Assembly: GCF_001729485.1 (NCBI RefSeq)
Contig: NZ_CP017157.1
Span: 2,480,001 to 2,544,000 of the forward strand
Length of the DNA stretch: 64,000 nt
Origin: Streptomyces lydicus
GTDB lineage: Bacteria > Actinomycetota > Actinomycetes > Streptomycetales > Streptomycetaceae
Reading direction: 5' to 3'
Below are positions 26,322-35,267 of the stretch, in pieces (the stretch's first letter is position 1; each line of letters opens with the position of its first letter). The position numbers and the translations under genes are program-made. The notes below the pieces were generated by a model. That model searched no databases and was not told the origin of the DNA. It saw nothing but the letters and a program-made list of their open reading frames with translations.

Positions 26322-26738
26322 TCAGCCCGCCCGTCCGGTACGGGCCCGGCGCGCCCGGGCCAGGGCCGTCAGCAGCAGCACGGCACCGCTGAGCGCCGCC
26401 ACGGCGAGCGTTCCGCCGCGCACCGACCACAGGTGCAGCGCCAGCATGCCCTGGGCCACCAGCAGGTCGAGGGCCAGCGCCCCCGCCAGCGCGACGACGG
26501 CGCGGGCGAGCGGGGAGGTGCGGCCGAGTGCCGTACCGATCGAGAGGGCCGGCGCGCCCACGAGCAGGAGGAGCGTGAACGGCACCCGCAGTGGGGAGTC
26601 GACATCGGCCAGGGTCAGCGCGGCCCCCATGGCGGCACCGCTCCACGCGGCTCCGGTGAGGAGCGCCGCGAGCCCGCTCGCCGTCCCGGACGGCGCTGCG
26701 CCCACGGGAGGGTCGCAATTCATGGTCTTGGTGTGCAT
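26322..26738 (-). CDS. Small membrane protein of the exopolysaccharide locus
   Basis: 138 residues from an ATG nine bases after GGGAGG. About four predicted membrane spans (LAALLTGAAWSGAAMGAALT, VPFTLLLLVGAPALSIG, a third around ARAVVALAGALALDLL, and a last LAVAALSGAVLLLTAL) with an Arg-rich C-terminus. I recognise no family. Transcribed with the CelD/BcsL gene at 1-bp spacing, so it probably works with the acyltransferase, perhaps placing it at the membrane. Divergent from the DUF1275 gene. Confidence 0.75.
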   Translation of the reverse strand: MHTKTMNCDPPVGAAPSGTASGLAALLTGAAWSGAAMGAALTLADVDSPLRVPFTLLLLVGAPALSIGTALGRTSPLARAVVALAGALALDLLVAQGMLALHLWSVRGGTLAVAALSGAVLLLTALARARRARTGRAG

Positions 26739-26936
26739 TGGCAGCTTTGCCTCCCATAAGCGCCGGATGCCGGGCCTCAATGTCACGCAGCGCTCCGGCA
26801 CCGTCAAGACAGTAAGGGGGCGCGGACGGGGGTGGGGTGAGGCGGGGCGGGGGCGCCCACAGACGGCGCAATGACGGCCGCGCGCGCCGTGCGCTCGGAC
26901 ACTGGGGGTTCGTGTGCGCCGGAAGGAGCCGGGTTC

Positions 26937-27653
26937 GTGGAACCCCCGAGCGGGACCGCGCTGATCGTGATCATGGTGGGCCTCACCGTGGCCACCGGAG
27001 TGCTCGACGCCGTCAGCTTCCTGGCGCTGGGTCAGGTGTTCACCGCCACCCAGACCGGCAATCTGCTCTTCCTCGGCTTCGGCATCGCCGGGCAGGGCGG
27101 GCTGCCGGTGGTCGCGACGGTCGTCTCCCTGGGGGCCTTCGTGCTCGGCGCGGCCCTGGGGGCGCGGCTGGAGTCGACGCTGGCCCGCCACGGGCGGCAG
27201 TGGTTCCCGATGGCGCTCGCCGCCGAGGCGGTGCTGCTGGCGTGTTCGGCGCTGGCCGCCTGGGAGTCGGGCCCGGCCCGGGGGGTGACGCTGCCGCCGG
27301 GGCGGCGCTATGCGGTGATCGGGCTGATGGCGATGGCGATGGGCATGCGGAACGTCACCGCCCTGCGGGCCGCCGCACCGGACCTCACCACCACCGTGGA
27401 GACCCGGGCGATGACCGCCCTCGTCAGCGGTTCGCTGCTGGGCCGCGACCGGCGGCTGGGGTACGGCACCCACGCCGTGCCGCGCCGGCTGACCTCGGTC
27501 GGCGCGATGTTCGCGGGCGGCCTCCTGGGGGCCGTGCTGATCGGTCTGGGCACCCGTCCGATGCTGGTGATCCTGCTGGTGGCGGCCCTCGTCGCGGCCG
27601 TCGCGCTGCTGGTGCCCGGCATGGCCCGCCGCCGCGCGGGCGCCGAGGAATGA
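26937..27653 (+). CDS. DUF1275 (YoaK-like) membrane protein
   Basis: 238 residues from a GTG eight bases after GGAAGGAG; an ATG at 26871 in the same frame lacks a ribosome binding site. About six to seven membrane spans. Motifs include VATGVLDAVSFLALGQVFTA and QTGNLLFLGFG near the start and MAMGMRNVTALRAA in the middle, the pattern of the DUF1275 family. Function unknown; family members are sometimes linked to stress or surface traits. Divergent from the polysaccharide operon. Confidence 0.85.
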   Translation: MEPPSGTALIVIMVGLTVATGVLDAVSFLALGQVFTATQTGNLLFLGFGIAGQGGLPVVATVVSLGAFVLGAALGARLESTLARHGRQWFPMALAAEAVLLACSALAAWESGPARGVTLPPGRRYAVIGLMAMAMGMRNVTALRAAAPDLTTTVETRAMTALVSGSLLGRDRRLGYGTHAVPRRLTSVGAMFAGGLLGAVLIGLGTRPMLVILLVAALVAAVALLVPGMARRRAGAEE

Positions 27654-27807
27654 CCCCCGCCGGTCCGGTGGGCGGGCCCGGCCGCGAACGTCCGTCCGGA
27701 CGGGCAAATTTCCCGGGAACTGTGCACCAGTTTTGGCATGGACACTTCCGGTTACCGGTGAGTCTTGCTACGACGGATGTGGCAGAGATCCTGCTAAGGG
27801 AGGTTCC

Positions 27808-28614
27808 ATGAGACTGTCCCGATTCGCGGCCCTGACGTCCGCCTTCTTCGTCACCACGGCGCTCGCGCTCACCGGCGCGAGCGCTGCCGCGTCCGCCCAA
27901 CTCCCCACCGCCACCGGCTACGTGGCACTCGGCGACTCGTACTCCTCGGGTGTCGGTGCCGGCAGCTACGACAGCTCCAGCGGCTCCTGCAAGCGCAGCA
28001 CCAGGTCCTACCCGGCCCTCTGGAACGCCGCGCACACCCCCGCGTCCTTCGCCTTCACCGCCTGTTCCGGCGCCCGAACGGGTGATGTCGTGAGCGGTCA
28101 GCTCGGCCCGCTCAACGCCTCCACCGGTCTGGTCAGCATCACCATCGGCGGCAACGACGCCGGTTTCGCCGACACCATGACGACCTGTGCGCTCCAGGGT
28201 GAGAGTGCCTGCCTGGCCCGGGTCGCCCAGGCCAGGACGTACATCGACAACACCCTGCCCGGCCGCCTCGACACCGTGTACAGCGCCATCGCGCAGAAGG
28301 CCCCGAACGCCCGGGTCGTCGTCCTGGGCTACCCCCGCTTCTACAAGATCGGCGGCAGCTGCCTCGCCGGGCTCTCCGACAAGTCCCGGAGCGCGATCAA
28401 CGCCGCCGCCGACGACATCAACGGCGTCACCGCCAAGCGCGCCGCCGACCACGGCTTCGGCTTCGCCGACGTCACCTCGACCTTCACCGGTCACGAGCTG
28501 TGCTCCGGCAGCGCGTGGCTGCACAGCGTGACCTATCCCGTCGACGAGTCCTACCACCCCACCTCCGCCGGCCAGTCCGGCGGCTATCTGCCGGTGTTCG
28601 CCTCCGCCACGTGA
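27808..28614 (+). CDS. Secreted SGNH-family lipase/esterase
   Basis: 268 residues from an ATG after AAGGGAGG. A Sec-type signal peptide (RLSRF, then a hydrophobic run to about ASAAASA at 33) precedes the SGNH blocks: block I ALGDSYSSGVGAG with the nucleophile Ser, block II Gly in ACSGARTGDV, block III ITIGGNDAGF with Asn, and block V DESYHPTSAGQ with the catalytic Asp and His. Six cysteines could form the three disulphides typical of the Streptomyces rimosus and S. coelicolor lipases. It should hydrolyse ester lipids outside the cell. Monocistronic. Confidence 0.93.
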   Translation: MRLSRFAALTSAFFVTTALALTGASAAASAQLPTATGYVALGDSYSSGVGAGSYDSSSGSCKRSTRSYPALWNAAHTPASFAFTACSGARTGDVVSGQLGPLNASTGLVSITIGGNDAGFADTMTTCALQGESACLARVAQARTYIDNTLPGRLDTVYSAIAQKAPNARVVVLGYPRFYKIGGSCLAGLSDKSRSAINAAADDINGVTAKRAADHGFGFADVTSTFTGHELCSGSAWLHSVTYPVDESYHPTSAGQSGGYLPVFASAT

Positions 28615-28738
28615 CGCCCCGTCCGCCGGGCGCCGGGAGGGGCGGTGAGATCCCGGTCTCTCCTCGCGCCCCCCGGCACCCCCCCTCAGCCGCCCGGAAC
28701 CGCTCCTTCCGGCGTCCGACGGTCACTCAACTCGCCCT

Positions 28739-28753
28739 GACAACACCGTTGTC
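28739..28753. promoter_or_regulatory. Inverted repeat GACAAC-ACC-GTTGTC
   Basis: A perfect 6-bp inverted repeat with a 3-bp centre, in the 274-bp gap between the lipase and the small downstream gene, in locally AT-richer sequence. It could be an operator or the promoter-proximal element of the small gene at 28889. No known binding motif is recognised. Confidence 0.35.
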
Positions 28754-28888
28754 GATGACATTCCGTATGGTGTGCGTCAACGTCAAGGCGAGGCAGGTGA
28801 ATCCGTTGACCGGTCTGCACGCGTGTCCTCCAAGAGAGATAGGGTTACCCTGCCCGGGCCGGGTGCCCTCGTAAGGGTGGGGAGAGTC

Positions 28889-29152
28889 ATGGAACAGATA
28901 ACAGTGCGTAGCAGGGCGCGTGTCCCTGCGATCAATTGTGGGAGCGTCGCGACCAGCGCGCGTCTCGACCGCCATCTCGCGGTGCTGGGTGGTCCTGCCA
29001 TCCCGCAGCGGGAGACGGAGGGCGCGACCTCGCTGATGCAGGAGCTCACCGCGCGCGATCACGCGCGCATGAGGAACGGCCGTGGCGCCAGGGTGTCGCT
29101 GTTCGCACCGCTGCGCAGGCTGCGCCGCTCGCTCTTCGGCGGACACGGCTGA
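28889..29152 (+). CDS. Small basic hypothetical protein
   Basis: 87 residues from an ATG eight bases after GGGGAGAG. An N-terminal part MEQITVRSRARVPAI is followed by a short Leu/Arg-rich middle (RLDRHLAVLGGPAIPQRE), an acidic helix ATSLMQELTARDH and a basic end LRRLRRSLFGGHG. The frame continues upstream but the start chosen has the good ribosome binding site. I believe similar short proteins lie next to lipase genes in other streptomycetes, but have no function to offer. A strong intrinsic terminator 63 bp downstream supports it as a real transcription unit. Confidence 0.6.
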   Translation: MEQITVRSRARVPAINCGSVATSARLDRHLAVLGGPAIPQRETEGATSLMQELTARDHARMRNGRGARVSLFAPLRRLRRSLFGGHG

Positions 29153-29214
29153 CCGCTGCTCCCACACGCGGCACCTCGGGCGGCCGGCCCGTCCCCGCCG
29201 GCCGGCCGCTCCAG

Positions 29215-29246
29215 ACCACCCGTCACACCGTGACGGGTGGTTTTTT
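29215..29246 (+). terminator. Intrinsic terminator with T-tract
   Basis: Stem CCACCCGTCAC / GTGACGGGTGG (perfect, 11 bp, 3-nt loop ACC) followed immediately by six T residues. This is the canonical rho-independent form, uncommon in a streptomycete chromosome where most terminators lack T-tracts. It ends the small gene at 28889-29152. Confidence 0.9.
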
Positions 29247-29286
29247 CATGACATCCCGGACCCCGGCACCGGCCCGGGGCGGCCCG

Positions 29287-30540
29287 TCACAGCAGGGCGA
29301 ACTGGCCGTCCGGGCCCTCTTCGTGATGGTCGAGGACGGAGGCCGGGCGGCGGGCCGCGAGCGGAGCCGGCAGGACGCCGGCCGCCCGCAGGGCCTCCGC
29401 CGTCAGCCGGGGCCCGTCCGCCGTGCGGTCCGCCAACTCGGCCCGTGACGGCTCCAGTTCGGCCAGCAGGGCCAGCACGGTGATCAGCTCCAGCAGCTCG
29501 GAGGTCCACTCCTGGGGCCAGTCCGTGGGACGCAGCGCGGCCAGCGACCCGTCCTCGGGCCGCGTCGCCCCGTCCGCCGCCGTCCCGGCGCGTTCGGCGA
29601 ACCACGCCTCCAGGACGCGCACCCCGCCGGCGTGGAAGTCCCAGGCGCCCGCCGGCACCGGCGCGATCCGGCCGCTGCCGAGCAGGAGGGCCTCGTCCTC
29701 GGCGTCGTAGCCGAGGGCGGCGGGCATGCCGCGGGCGGGCAGCGCCGAGCGGACGTAGGGGCGGCGGCCGCCGGGCATCCGCGGCCGCTCCCCGGAGCCG
29801 GCACCCCCGGGGGCGTGGGCGCCCCGGGTGCCGAGCCACAGCAGCCGTTCGCCGAGGGCGAGGCCGCGGCCGAAGACGTCGGGGTCGGCGGTCAGCGGCA
29901 CCACGGCGCCGTCGGGGGAGTGGCCGGCGCTCGCGAGGATCCAGGCGAGCAGCTCCGCCGGGCCGACCGGGCGGCCCAGCTGGCGGGTGAGCAGGTCGAG
30001 CAGCCCCGGCGCCAGGTTCGGCTCCCGGCCGCCGGGCCGCCGGTACAGCGGGTGGATCCGCCCCGGCCGGCCGGCCGGTGACCGGCCGTCGGGCAGCAGC
30101 GCCGAGCACCCCACCGCGGGGCCCGGTGCCTGCGGGACCTGGCCCCACTCGACCGCGTACAGCTGGTGCCCGTCCGCCACCCTCCACAGCTCGGGCCGGG
30201 CCGCGTCGATCAGCCGGTGGTCGGGCAGCAGCCACTGCGGGTCGAACGGGCCGTGCAGAATCCGCACCGGCTCGGGGCAGGGCCCGCTCGCCCGGTACAG
30301 CCGCCCGGTCGCGGTGGCCTGCCCCGGCAGCTGGCCGACCGCGGAGTGCAGGGTCCGGGCGCGGGACGGCCGGAACAGCCGCTCGCGGGCCGCCGCGTCC
30401 TCGGCGTCGACCAGCGCCTGCCACCGCGCGCGCAGCGTCGCCGGGTCCGGTGCCCGCACCCAGGAGCGGCCGAGCCGCAGCGGTGCCACCGACCACGGCA
30501 TGAGATCGGACAGCCGTGGCGCGTCCTGCTTCGCCGTCAC
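29287..30540 (-). CDS. Stand-alone Type-ISP restriction-modification C-terminal-like protein
   Basis: 417 residues from a GTG after GAGGGG. The middle region reads like the C-terminal (target-recognition) domain of Type ISP restriction-modification enzymes: ILHGPFDPQWLLPDHRL, then ADGHQLYAVEWG, and LLDLLTRQLGRPVGPAELLAWILASAG. No helicase, nuclease or adenine-methylase motif (such as NPPY) is present here or next door, so it cannot be a complete restriction enzyme. Streptomycetes carry such solo proteins under this name. Role unknown; DNA binding is a reasonable guess. A divergent unit on its own between a terminator and an MFS gene. Confidence 0.65.
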   Translation of the reverse strand: MTAKQDAPRLSDLMPWSVAPLRLGRSWVRAPDPATLRARWQALVDAEDAAARERLFRPSRARTLHSAVGQLPGQATATGRLYRASGPCPEPVRILHGPFDPQWLLPDHRLIDAARPELWRVADGHQLYAVEWGQVPQAPGPAVGCSALLPDGRSPAGRPGRIHPLYRRPGGREPNLAPGLLDLLTRQLGRPVGPAELLAWILASAGHSPDGAVVPLTADPDVFGRGLALGERLLWLGTRGAHAPGGAGSGERPRMPGGRRPYVRSALPARGMPAALGYDAEDEALLLGSGRIAPVPAGAWDFHAGGVRVLEAWFAERAGTAADGATRPEDGSLAALRPTDWPQEWTSELLELITVLALLAELEPSRAELADRTADGPRLTAEALRAAGVLPAPLAARRPASVLDHHEEGPDGQFALL

Positions 30541-30785
30541 GCGGAGCCCCTCCCGGACCGTTCGGTTCGACCCGGGCATGGTAGCCGCGGGGCGCGGCCC
30601 GGCACCGGCCCCGTGGCCGGGTTCCCTCCTGGGGGGAGGAGCGGGGACGCGGTCTTCCGCCTGCTGATCTTGACGGAGTACGGTCCTGGCCGTACGCCCC
30701 ACGGCACGGTGCGGACGCCGCTCCGCCCCGCGCCTGAACGGCGCGGGGGTCCCCGTCGCGCCGGACCCGCACAGGGAGGACCGTC

Positions 30786-32180
30786 ATGACGGACACCACC
30801 TCACCCACGCCGGACCGGCGCGGGGGGACGACCCCCGCCGGCCACCGGGCGGCCGCACGGCTGGACCGGCTGCCGCCGTCCCGGTGGCACCGCAGGATCA
30901 CCCTCGTCGTCGGCATCGGCGCCTTCTTCGACCTCTACGAGATCTTCCTCGGCGGGGTGCTGGCCGCGGTCCTGGCCGAGCAGTGGCACCTCGGGCACAC
31001 CGCGAAGTCCTGGGTGATCGCCGCCGGCTTCCTCGGGATGTTCGCCGGGGCCAATGTGCTGTCGGTGCTCGCCGACCGGTTCGGGCGGCGCCGGATGTTC
31101 CTGGTCAACCTCGGGTCCTACGCGTTCTTCTCCCTGCTGTGCGCGTTCGCGCCGGACCTGTCGTGGCTGCTGGCCCTGCGCGCGCTGTCGGGCCTCGGGC
31201 TGGGCGCCGAACTCGTGCTGGTGGACACCTATCTCGCGGAGTTCCTGCCCCGCGCGGTGCGCGGCCGCTACATCGCCTGGGCCTACACCCTGGGCTTCGT
31301 CGGCGTTCCGGTCGCCGCACTGCTCGGCGCCCGCCTGGTGGCCGCGCACCAGCCGCTGGGCGTCGACGGCTGGCGCTGGCTGCTGGTCGCCGGCGCGCTG
31401 GGGGCCGCCTTCATCCAGCTGATGCGCCGCCGACTGCCGGAGTCGCCGCGCTGGTTGACGGTGCAGGGACGGGGCGCGGAGGCCGAGCGGATCGTCGCCG
31501 GGCTGGAGGAGCGGGTGGCCCGGGAGACCGGCGGCAGCCTGCCGTCCGTACCGGAGGCGGAGACCGTACCGGAACGCAAGGTGCCGCTCGGCGAGATGTT
31601 CCGCGGTGACCACCGGCGGCGGACCGTCATGTGGTGGATCTTCCAGGTGCTGCAGACCGTCGGCTACTACGGCTTCGGTTCGCTGGCGCCGGTGGTGCTC
31701 ACCGCGAAGGGCCACACCGTCACCGAGTCGCTGCTCTACGCGGCGCTCAGCTTCTGCGGCTATCCGCTGGGCTCCGCGCTGTCCGTCCCGCTGATCGACC
31801 GGATCGAGCGCCGCACCCTGATCATCGCCTCCGCGCTCGGCATCGCCGGCTGCGGCCTGGCCTTCGGCTTCGCCGACGCCACCTGGGCGATCGTCGCCTT
31901 CGGCTTCCTGCTGACGGTGTGCAGCAACGTCTTCTCCAACGCCTTCCACGTCTACCAGACCGAGATCTTCCCGACCGGACTGCGCAGCAGCGCGATCGGC
32001 ATCGCCTACTCGCTGTCCCGGCTCACCTCGGTCGTGCTGCCGTTCGTCGCGCTGAGCGTGCTCGACGCCCTCGGGCCGGCCGCGGTGTTCAGCGCGTCCG
32101 CCGGGCTGATGCTGCTGCTGTGCCTGGACGTGGCCCTGCTCGGCCCGCGCACCACCGGGCGCAGCCTGGAACGCATCTGA
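30786..32180 (+). CDS. Major facilitator superfamily transporter
   Basis: 464 residues, twelve predicted spans. The MFS signature between helices 2 and 3 is clear (LADRFGRRRMFLVN), and the sugar/aromatic-acid porter motifs PESPRWL after helix 6 and the late YQTEIFPTGLRSSAIGIAY are present. The start GAFFDLYEIFLGG resembles aromatic-acid and related H+ symporters. Substrate unknown; the homogentisate dioxygenase gene lies 0.9 kb away on the other strand, which would fit an aromatic acid. Ribosome binding site AGGGAGGA. Followed by a hairpin. Confidence 0.88.
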   Translation: MTDTTSPTPDRRGGTTPAGHRAAARLDRLPPSRWHRRITLVVGIGAFFDLYEIFLGGVLAAVLAEQWHLGHTAKSWVIAAGFLGMFAGANVLSVLADRFGRRRMFLVNLGSYAFFSLLCAFAPDLSWLLALRALSGLGLGAELVLVDTYLAEFLPRAVRGRYIAWAYTLGFVGVPVAALLGARLVAAHQPLGVDGWRWLLVAGALGAAFIQLMRRRLPESPRWLTVQGRGAEAERIVAGLEERVARETGGSLPSVPEAETVPERKVPLGEMFRGDHRRRTVMWWIFQVLQTVGYYGFGSLAPVVLTAKGHTVTESLLYAALSFCGYPLGSALSVPLIDRIERRTLIIASALGIAGCGLAFGFADATWAIVAFGFLLTVCSNVFSNAFHVYQTEIFPTGLRSSAIGIAYSLSRLTSVVLPFVALSVLDALGPAAVFSASAGLMLLLCLDVALLGPRTTGRSLERI

Positions 32181-32218
32181 GGGCCCTCGCCCCGCCGTCC
32201 CGCGGTGGACGAGGGCCC
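32181..32218 (+). terminator. Hairpin terminator after the MFS gene
   Basis: Inverted repeat GGGCCCTCG / CGAGGGCCC, 9-bp perfect arms with a 20-nt loop that can pair partly, starting directly after the MFS stop codon. No T-tract. Confidence 0.65.
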
Positions 32219-32306
32219 CGCCGATCGGCCTTGAGGTGGTCCCGAACATCCGCACCCCGTGGTGTCCCGCATCCTCGACGGCCCGGGGAGGCGGCCGGCG
32301 GGGCGG

Positions 32307-33056
32307 TCAGTGCGCCTCCAGGGTGACCGTGAAGGAGAAGCGGTCGCCGCGGTAGTGGATCCGGGCGACGTCGACCGGGCGGCCGTCCTCGTCGTAGGTG
32401 ACGCCCGTGTAGTGCAGGATCGGGCTGAGCAGCGGGACCCGCAGCAGCCGGGCGGTCTCGGGGTCGGCCAGCCGGGCCTCGACGGTGTCGGTGATCCGGC
32501 TGATCCGTACGCCGACCGCGTCGCGCAGCACCTTCGTCATCGGCCAGCGCACGAGGTCCTGCGGGTCGATCAGCGCCGCCACGTCGGGTCGCACGTAGTT
32601 GCAGGCGTGGTTGGTCGGCTCGCCGGTCTCCTCGTCGCCACGCAGCCGCCGGAACCCGCCCACCTCGGTCAACTCCGGGAAGTACTCCGCGAGTTCGGCG
32701 GGCACCGCGGTCGGGCCGTGGTCCAGCAGTTCGGTGCTCATCCCGGACTGCTGGGCCACGATCGTGTCCACCGAGCCGAGCAGCCGCACCGGCGCTCCGC
32801 GCCGCGCGCTCGGCTCGATGAACGTGCCGCGCCGCCGGTGCCGGCTGATCAGCCCCTCCGCCTCCAGCTCCTTGAGGGCCTGGCGCATGGTCAGCACGCT
32901 CACCCCGTAGTGCGCGGCGAGCGCGTCCTCGGTCGGCAGCCGCAGCGGGTCCTTCGGGGAGCGGCCGAGTATGGAGGCGCGCAGCGACTGCGAGACCTGG
33001 TACCACAGCGGCAGCTTGCGGTTCAGGTCGAGCGAGTCCGGAGCGAAGGTGGTCAC
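32307..33056 (-). CDS. GntR-family regulator with UTRA domain (HutC type)
   Basis: 249 residues. N-terminal winged helix (RLPTEDALAAHYGVSVLTMRQALKELEAEGLI, given in parts: LPTEDALAAHYGVS then TMRQALKELE) and a C-terminal UTRA ligand-binding domain with RRLRGDEE, SRITDTVEARLAD, and LHYTGVTYDEDGRPVDVARI. Such proteins sense small acids or sugars. It lies 16 bp after hmgA on the same strand, so it is probably co-transcribed and may be the homogentisate-pathway repressor that acts at the inverted repeat before hmgA. Confidence 0.88.
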   Translation of the reverse strand: MTTFAPDSLDLNRKLPLWYQVSQSLRASILGRSPKDPLRLPTEDALAAHYGVSVLTMRQALKELEAEGLISRHRRRGTFIEPSARRGAPVRLLGSVDTIVAQQSGMSTELLDHGPTAVPAELAEYFPELTEVGGFRRLRGDEETGEPTNHACNYVRPDVAALIDPQDLVRWPMTKVLRDAVGVRISRITDTVEARLADPETARLLRVPLLSPILHYTGVTYDEDGRPVDVARIHYRGDRFSFTVTLEAH

Positions 33057-33072
33057 GAGCGTCCCCCGGGTG

Positions 33073-34428
33073 TCACAGGCGGAAGTGGCGCTGGAGACCC
33101 TGCCATACGTCGTCGTAGCCGCGCTGGAGGTGTCCGGCGTCCCGGGCCTGCTCGGTGAGCGTCAGCGGCCAGCGTGTCTCGAACATGAACGCCAGCCCGT
33201 CGTCGATCTTCTGCGGTGCCAGCTCGGCGGCGCTCGCCCGGTCGAAGGTCTCCCGGTCGGGCCCGTGCGCGGACATCATGTTGTGCAGCGACCCGCCGCC
33301 CGGCACGAAACCGCCCTCGCCGGCCGTCTTGGCGTCGTACGCCCCCTCGATCAGGCCCATGTACTCGGTCATCACGTTGCGGTGGAAGTAGGGCGGCCGG
33401 AAGGTGTCCTCGCCGACCAGCCAGCGCGGGGCGAAGACCACGAAGTCCACGCCCGCCAGGCCCGGGGTGTCCGAGGGCGAGGTGAGCACGGTGAAGATCG
33501 ACGGGTCGGGGTGGTCATAGCTGATCGAGCCGATGACGTTGAAGCGCCGCAGGTCGTAGACGTACGGGACGTGACTGCCGTGCCAGGCGACGACGTCCAG
33601 CGGCGAGTGGTCGTAGGTGGCGGTCCAGAGGTTGCCGCAGAACTTGTTGACGACCTCGACCGGGCCCTCGACGTCCTCGTAGGCGGCCAGCGGCGCGCGG
33701 AAGTCGCGGGCGTTGGCGAGGCCGTTGGCGCCGATCGGGCCGAGGTCGGGCAGCTGGAAGGGCCGGCCGTAGTTCTCGCAGACGTAGCCGCGGGCGGTCG
33801 GGCCCTGCCCGTCGGGGGCGGCGTCCAGCAGCTCGACGCGGAAGCGGACCCCGCGCGGGATCAGGGCCACCTCGCCCGGTTCGGCGCGCAGCAGGCCGAA
33901 TTCGGTGCGCAGCAGCAGCCCGCCGCGCTCCGGCACGATCAGCAGCTCGCCGTCCGCGTCGCTGAACACCCGCCGCTCCATGGAGGCGTTGGCGTGGTAG
34001 AGGTGCACCGCCATGCCGGTGCGCTGCGTCGCGTCGCCGTTGCCGCCCAGGGTCCACAGACCGTCGACGAAGTCCGTCGGGCCCTCGGGGGCGGGCAGCG
34101 GGTTCCAGCGCAGCCGGTTGGGGTCGGCGGCGCAGTCGGTGAACGGCGCCGAGCGGAGGGCGCGCTGCTCGCCGCGGACGAACGGCGGATGGGCGGCCGA
34201 CGGGCGGATGCGGTAGAGCCAGGAGCGGCGGTTGCCGGCGCGCGGCTCGGTGAACGCCGATCCGCTCAGCTGCTCGGCGTAGAGCCCGAGCGGGGCCCGC
34301 TGCGGGGAGTTGCGCCCCACCGGCAGCGCGCCGGGGACGGCCTCCGAGCTGTGCTCGTTGCCGAAGCCGGTGGCGTACGCCAGCCCCTCGGCCGTCTTCC
34401 TCGCCTGCTCGTTGCCCGTACCTGTCAT
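33073..34428 (-). CDS. hmgA: Homogentisate 1,2-dioxygenase
   Basis: 451 residues. Full-length with the family start [20 protein letters not shown] and the C-terminal metal-site region where [14 protein letters not shown] and [16 protein letters not shown] supply the Fe(II) ligands. It opens the ring of homogentisate to maleylacetoacetate in tyrosine and phenylalanine breakdown. The next pathway enzymes (maleylacetoacetate isomerase, fumarylacetoacetase) are not in the window. First gene of an apparent hmgA-gntR operon; an inverted repeat sits 23 bp before the start. Confidence 0.96.
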   Translation of the reverse strand: MTGTGNEQARKTAEGLAYATGFGNEHSSEAVPGALPVGRNSPQRAPLGLYAEQLSGSAFTEPRAGNRRSWLYRIRPSAAHPPFVRGEQRALRSAPFTDCAADPNRLRWNPLPAPEGPTDFVDGLWTLGGNGDATQRTGMAVHLYHANASMERRVFSDADGELLIVPERGGLLLRTEFGLLRAEPGEVALIPRGVRFRVELLDAAPDGQGPTARGYVCENYGRPFQLPDLGPIGANGLANARDFRAPLAAYEDVEGPVEVVNKFCGNLWTATYDHSPLDVVAWHGSHVPYVYDLRRFNVIGSISYDHPDPSIFTVLTSPSDTPGLAGVDFVVFAPRWLVGEDTFRPPYFHRNVMTEYMGLIEGAYDAKTAGEGGFVPGGGSLHNMMSAHGPDRETFDRASAAELAPQKIDDGLAFMFETRWPLTLTEQARDAGHLQRGYDDVWQGLQRHFRL

Positions 34429-34450
34429 CGCGCGCTCCCGCCGCTCAAGG

Positions 34451-34474
34451 AATCCTATGCAAGACCTTAGGATT
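34451..34474. promoter_or_regulatory. Operator candidate upstream of hmgA
   Basis: Perfect inverted repeat AATCCTA-N10-TAGGATT in an AT-rich patch of the 147-bp hmgA/tetR divergent gap, 23 bp from the hmgA start. It is a good candidate for the GntR protein encoded after hmgA, or for the divergent TetR protein. Confidence 0.6.
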
Positions 34475-34575
34475 GCTGTCGGGAGCCGTCAACGGAAGAC
34501 CCCGGCCGCCCTGGCCGGATCGGGCCGTACGGCTCGGGGTGCGCCCCCGGCCCGCCGGACGGGCAGGATGGTGGG

Positions 34576-35238
34576 GTGCAGCAGCCGCCCTCCCGCCCCG
34601 CCACACCGCCCTCCCACCCCGGCCCGCCGGCCACCCCGCTCCGCCGCGCGCCCGTCCAGCGGCGCAGCGCCCAGCGCCTGGCGCGCATCCTCGACGCCTG
34701 CGCCGGGGTGCTGGAGGAGACCGGTTACGAGGACCTCAGCACCCGCGCGGTGGCCGGCCGCGCCGGGGTGCCCATCGGTTCCGTCTACCGCTTCTTCCCC
34801 AACAAACGCGCCATGGCCGAGGCGCTCGCGCGGCGCAACCTCGACGCCTACGCCGACCGCATCACCGCCCGGCTGACCGCCGTGGACGAGGCGCCGCTGG
34901 AGTGGCGGCGCGCGATGGACGTGGTCGTCGACGAGTACCTCGCGATGAAGCGGACGGTGCCGGGCTTCGCCCTGGTGGAGTTCACCGTCCCCGCGCCGCG
35001 CGAGACCCGGCAGGCCAACTACCTGGTCGCCGACCGGCTGCTGGCCCTGTTCGCCGGCCCGCTCGGACTGGACGCCGCAGACCAGCGGCTGCGCACCGCC
35101 TTCCTGGTGGGCGTCGAGACGGCCGACGCGCTGCTCCAGCTCGCCTTCCGCACGGACCCGGCCGGCGACCCGGCCATCGTCACCGAGGCCAAGGAACTGC
35201 TGCGGGCCTATCTGGCGCGCTACTTGGACACCTCCTGA
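34576..35238 (+). CDS. TetR-family transcriptional regulator
   Basis: 220 residues from GTG. After a Pro-rich leader of about 25 residues comes the TetR helix-turn-helix: RILDACAGVLEETGYEDLST, RAVAGRAGVPIGSVYRFFPN, KRAMAEAL. The ligand domain is all-helical. Divergent from hmgA; a shorter start within the leader is possible. It may regulate hmgA or the oxidoreductase gene downstream. A small hairpin follows the stop. Confidence 0.88.
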   Translation: MQQPPSRPATPPSHPGPPATPLRRAPVQRRSAQRLARILDACAGVLEETGYEDLSTRAVAGRAGVPIGSVYRFFPNKRAMAEALARRNLDAYADRITARLTAVDEAPLEWRRAMDVVVDEYLAMKRTVPGFALVEFTVPAPRETRQANYLVADRLLALFAGPLGLDAADQRLRTAFLVGVETADALLQLAFRTDPAGDPAIVTEAKELLRAYLARYLDTS

Positions 35239-35239
35239 C

Positions 35240-35267
35240 CGTCCCGCCCGGTCGGCCGCGCGGGACG
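35240..35267 (+). terminator. Hairpin after the TetR gene
   Basis: Inverted repeat CGTCCCGC / GCGGGACG (8 bp) with a 12-nt G/C-rich loop, two bases after the TetR stop. No T-tract. Confidence 0.45.
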
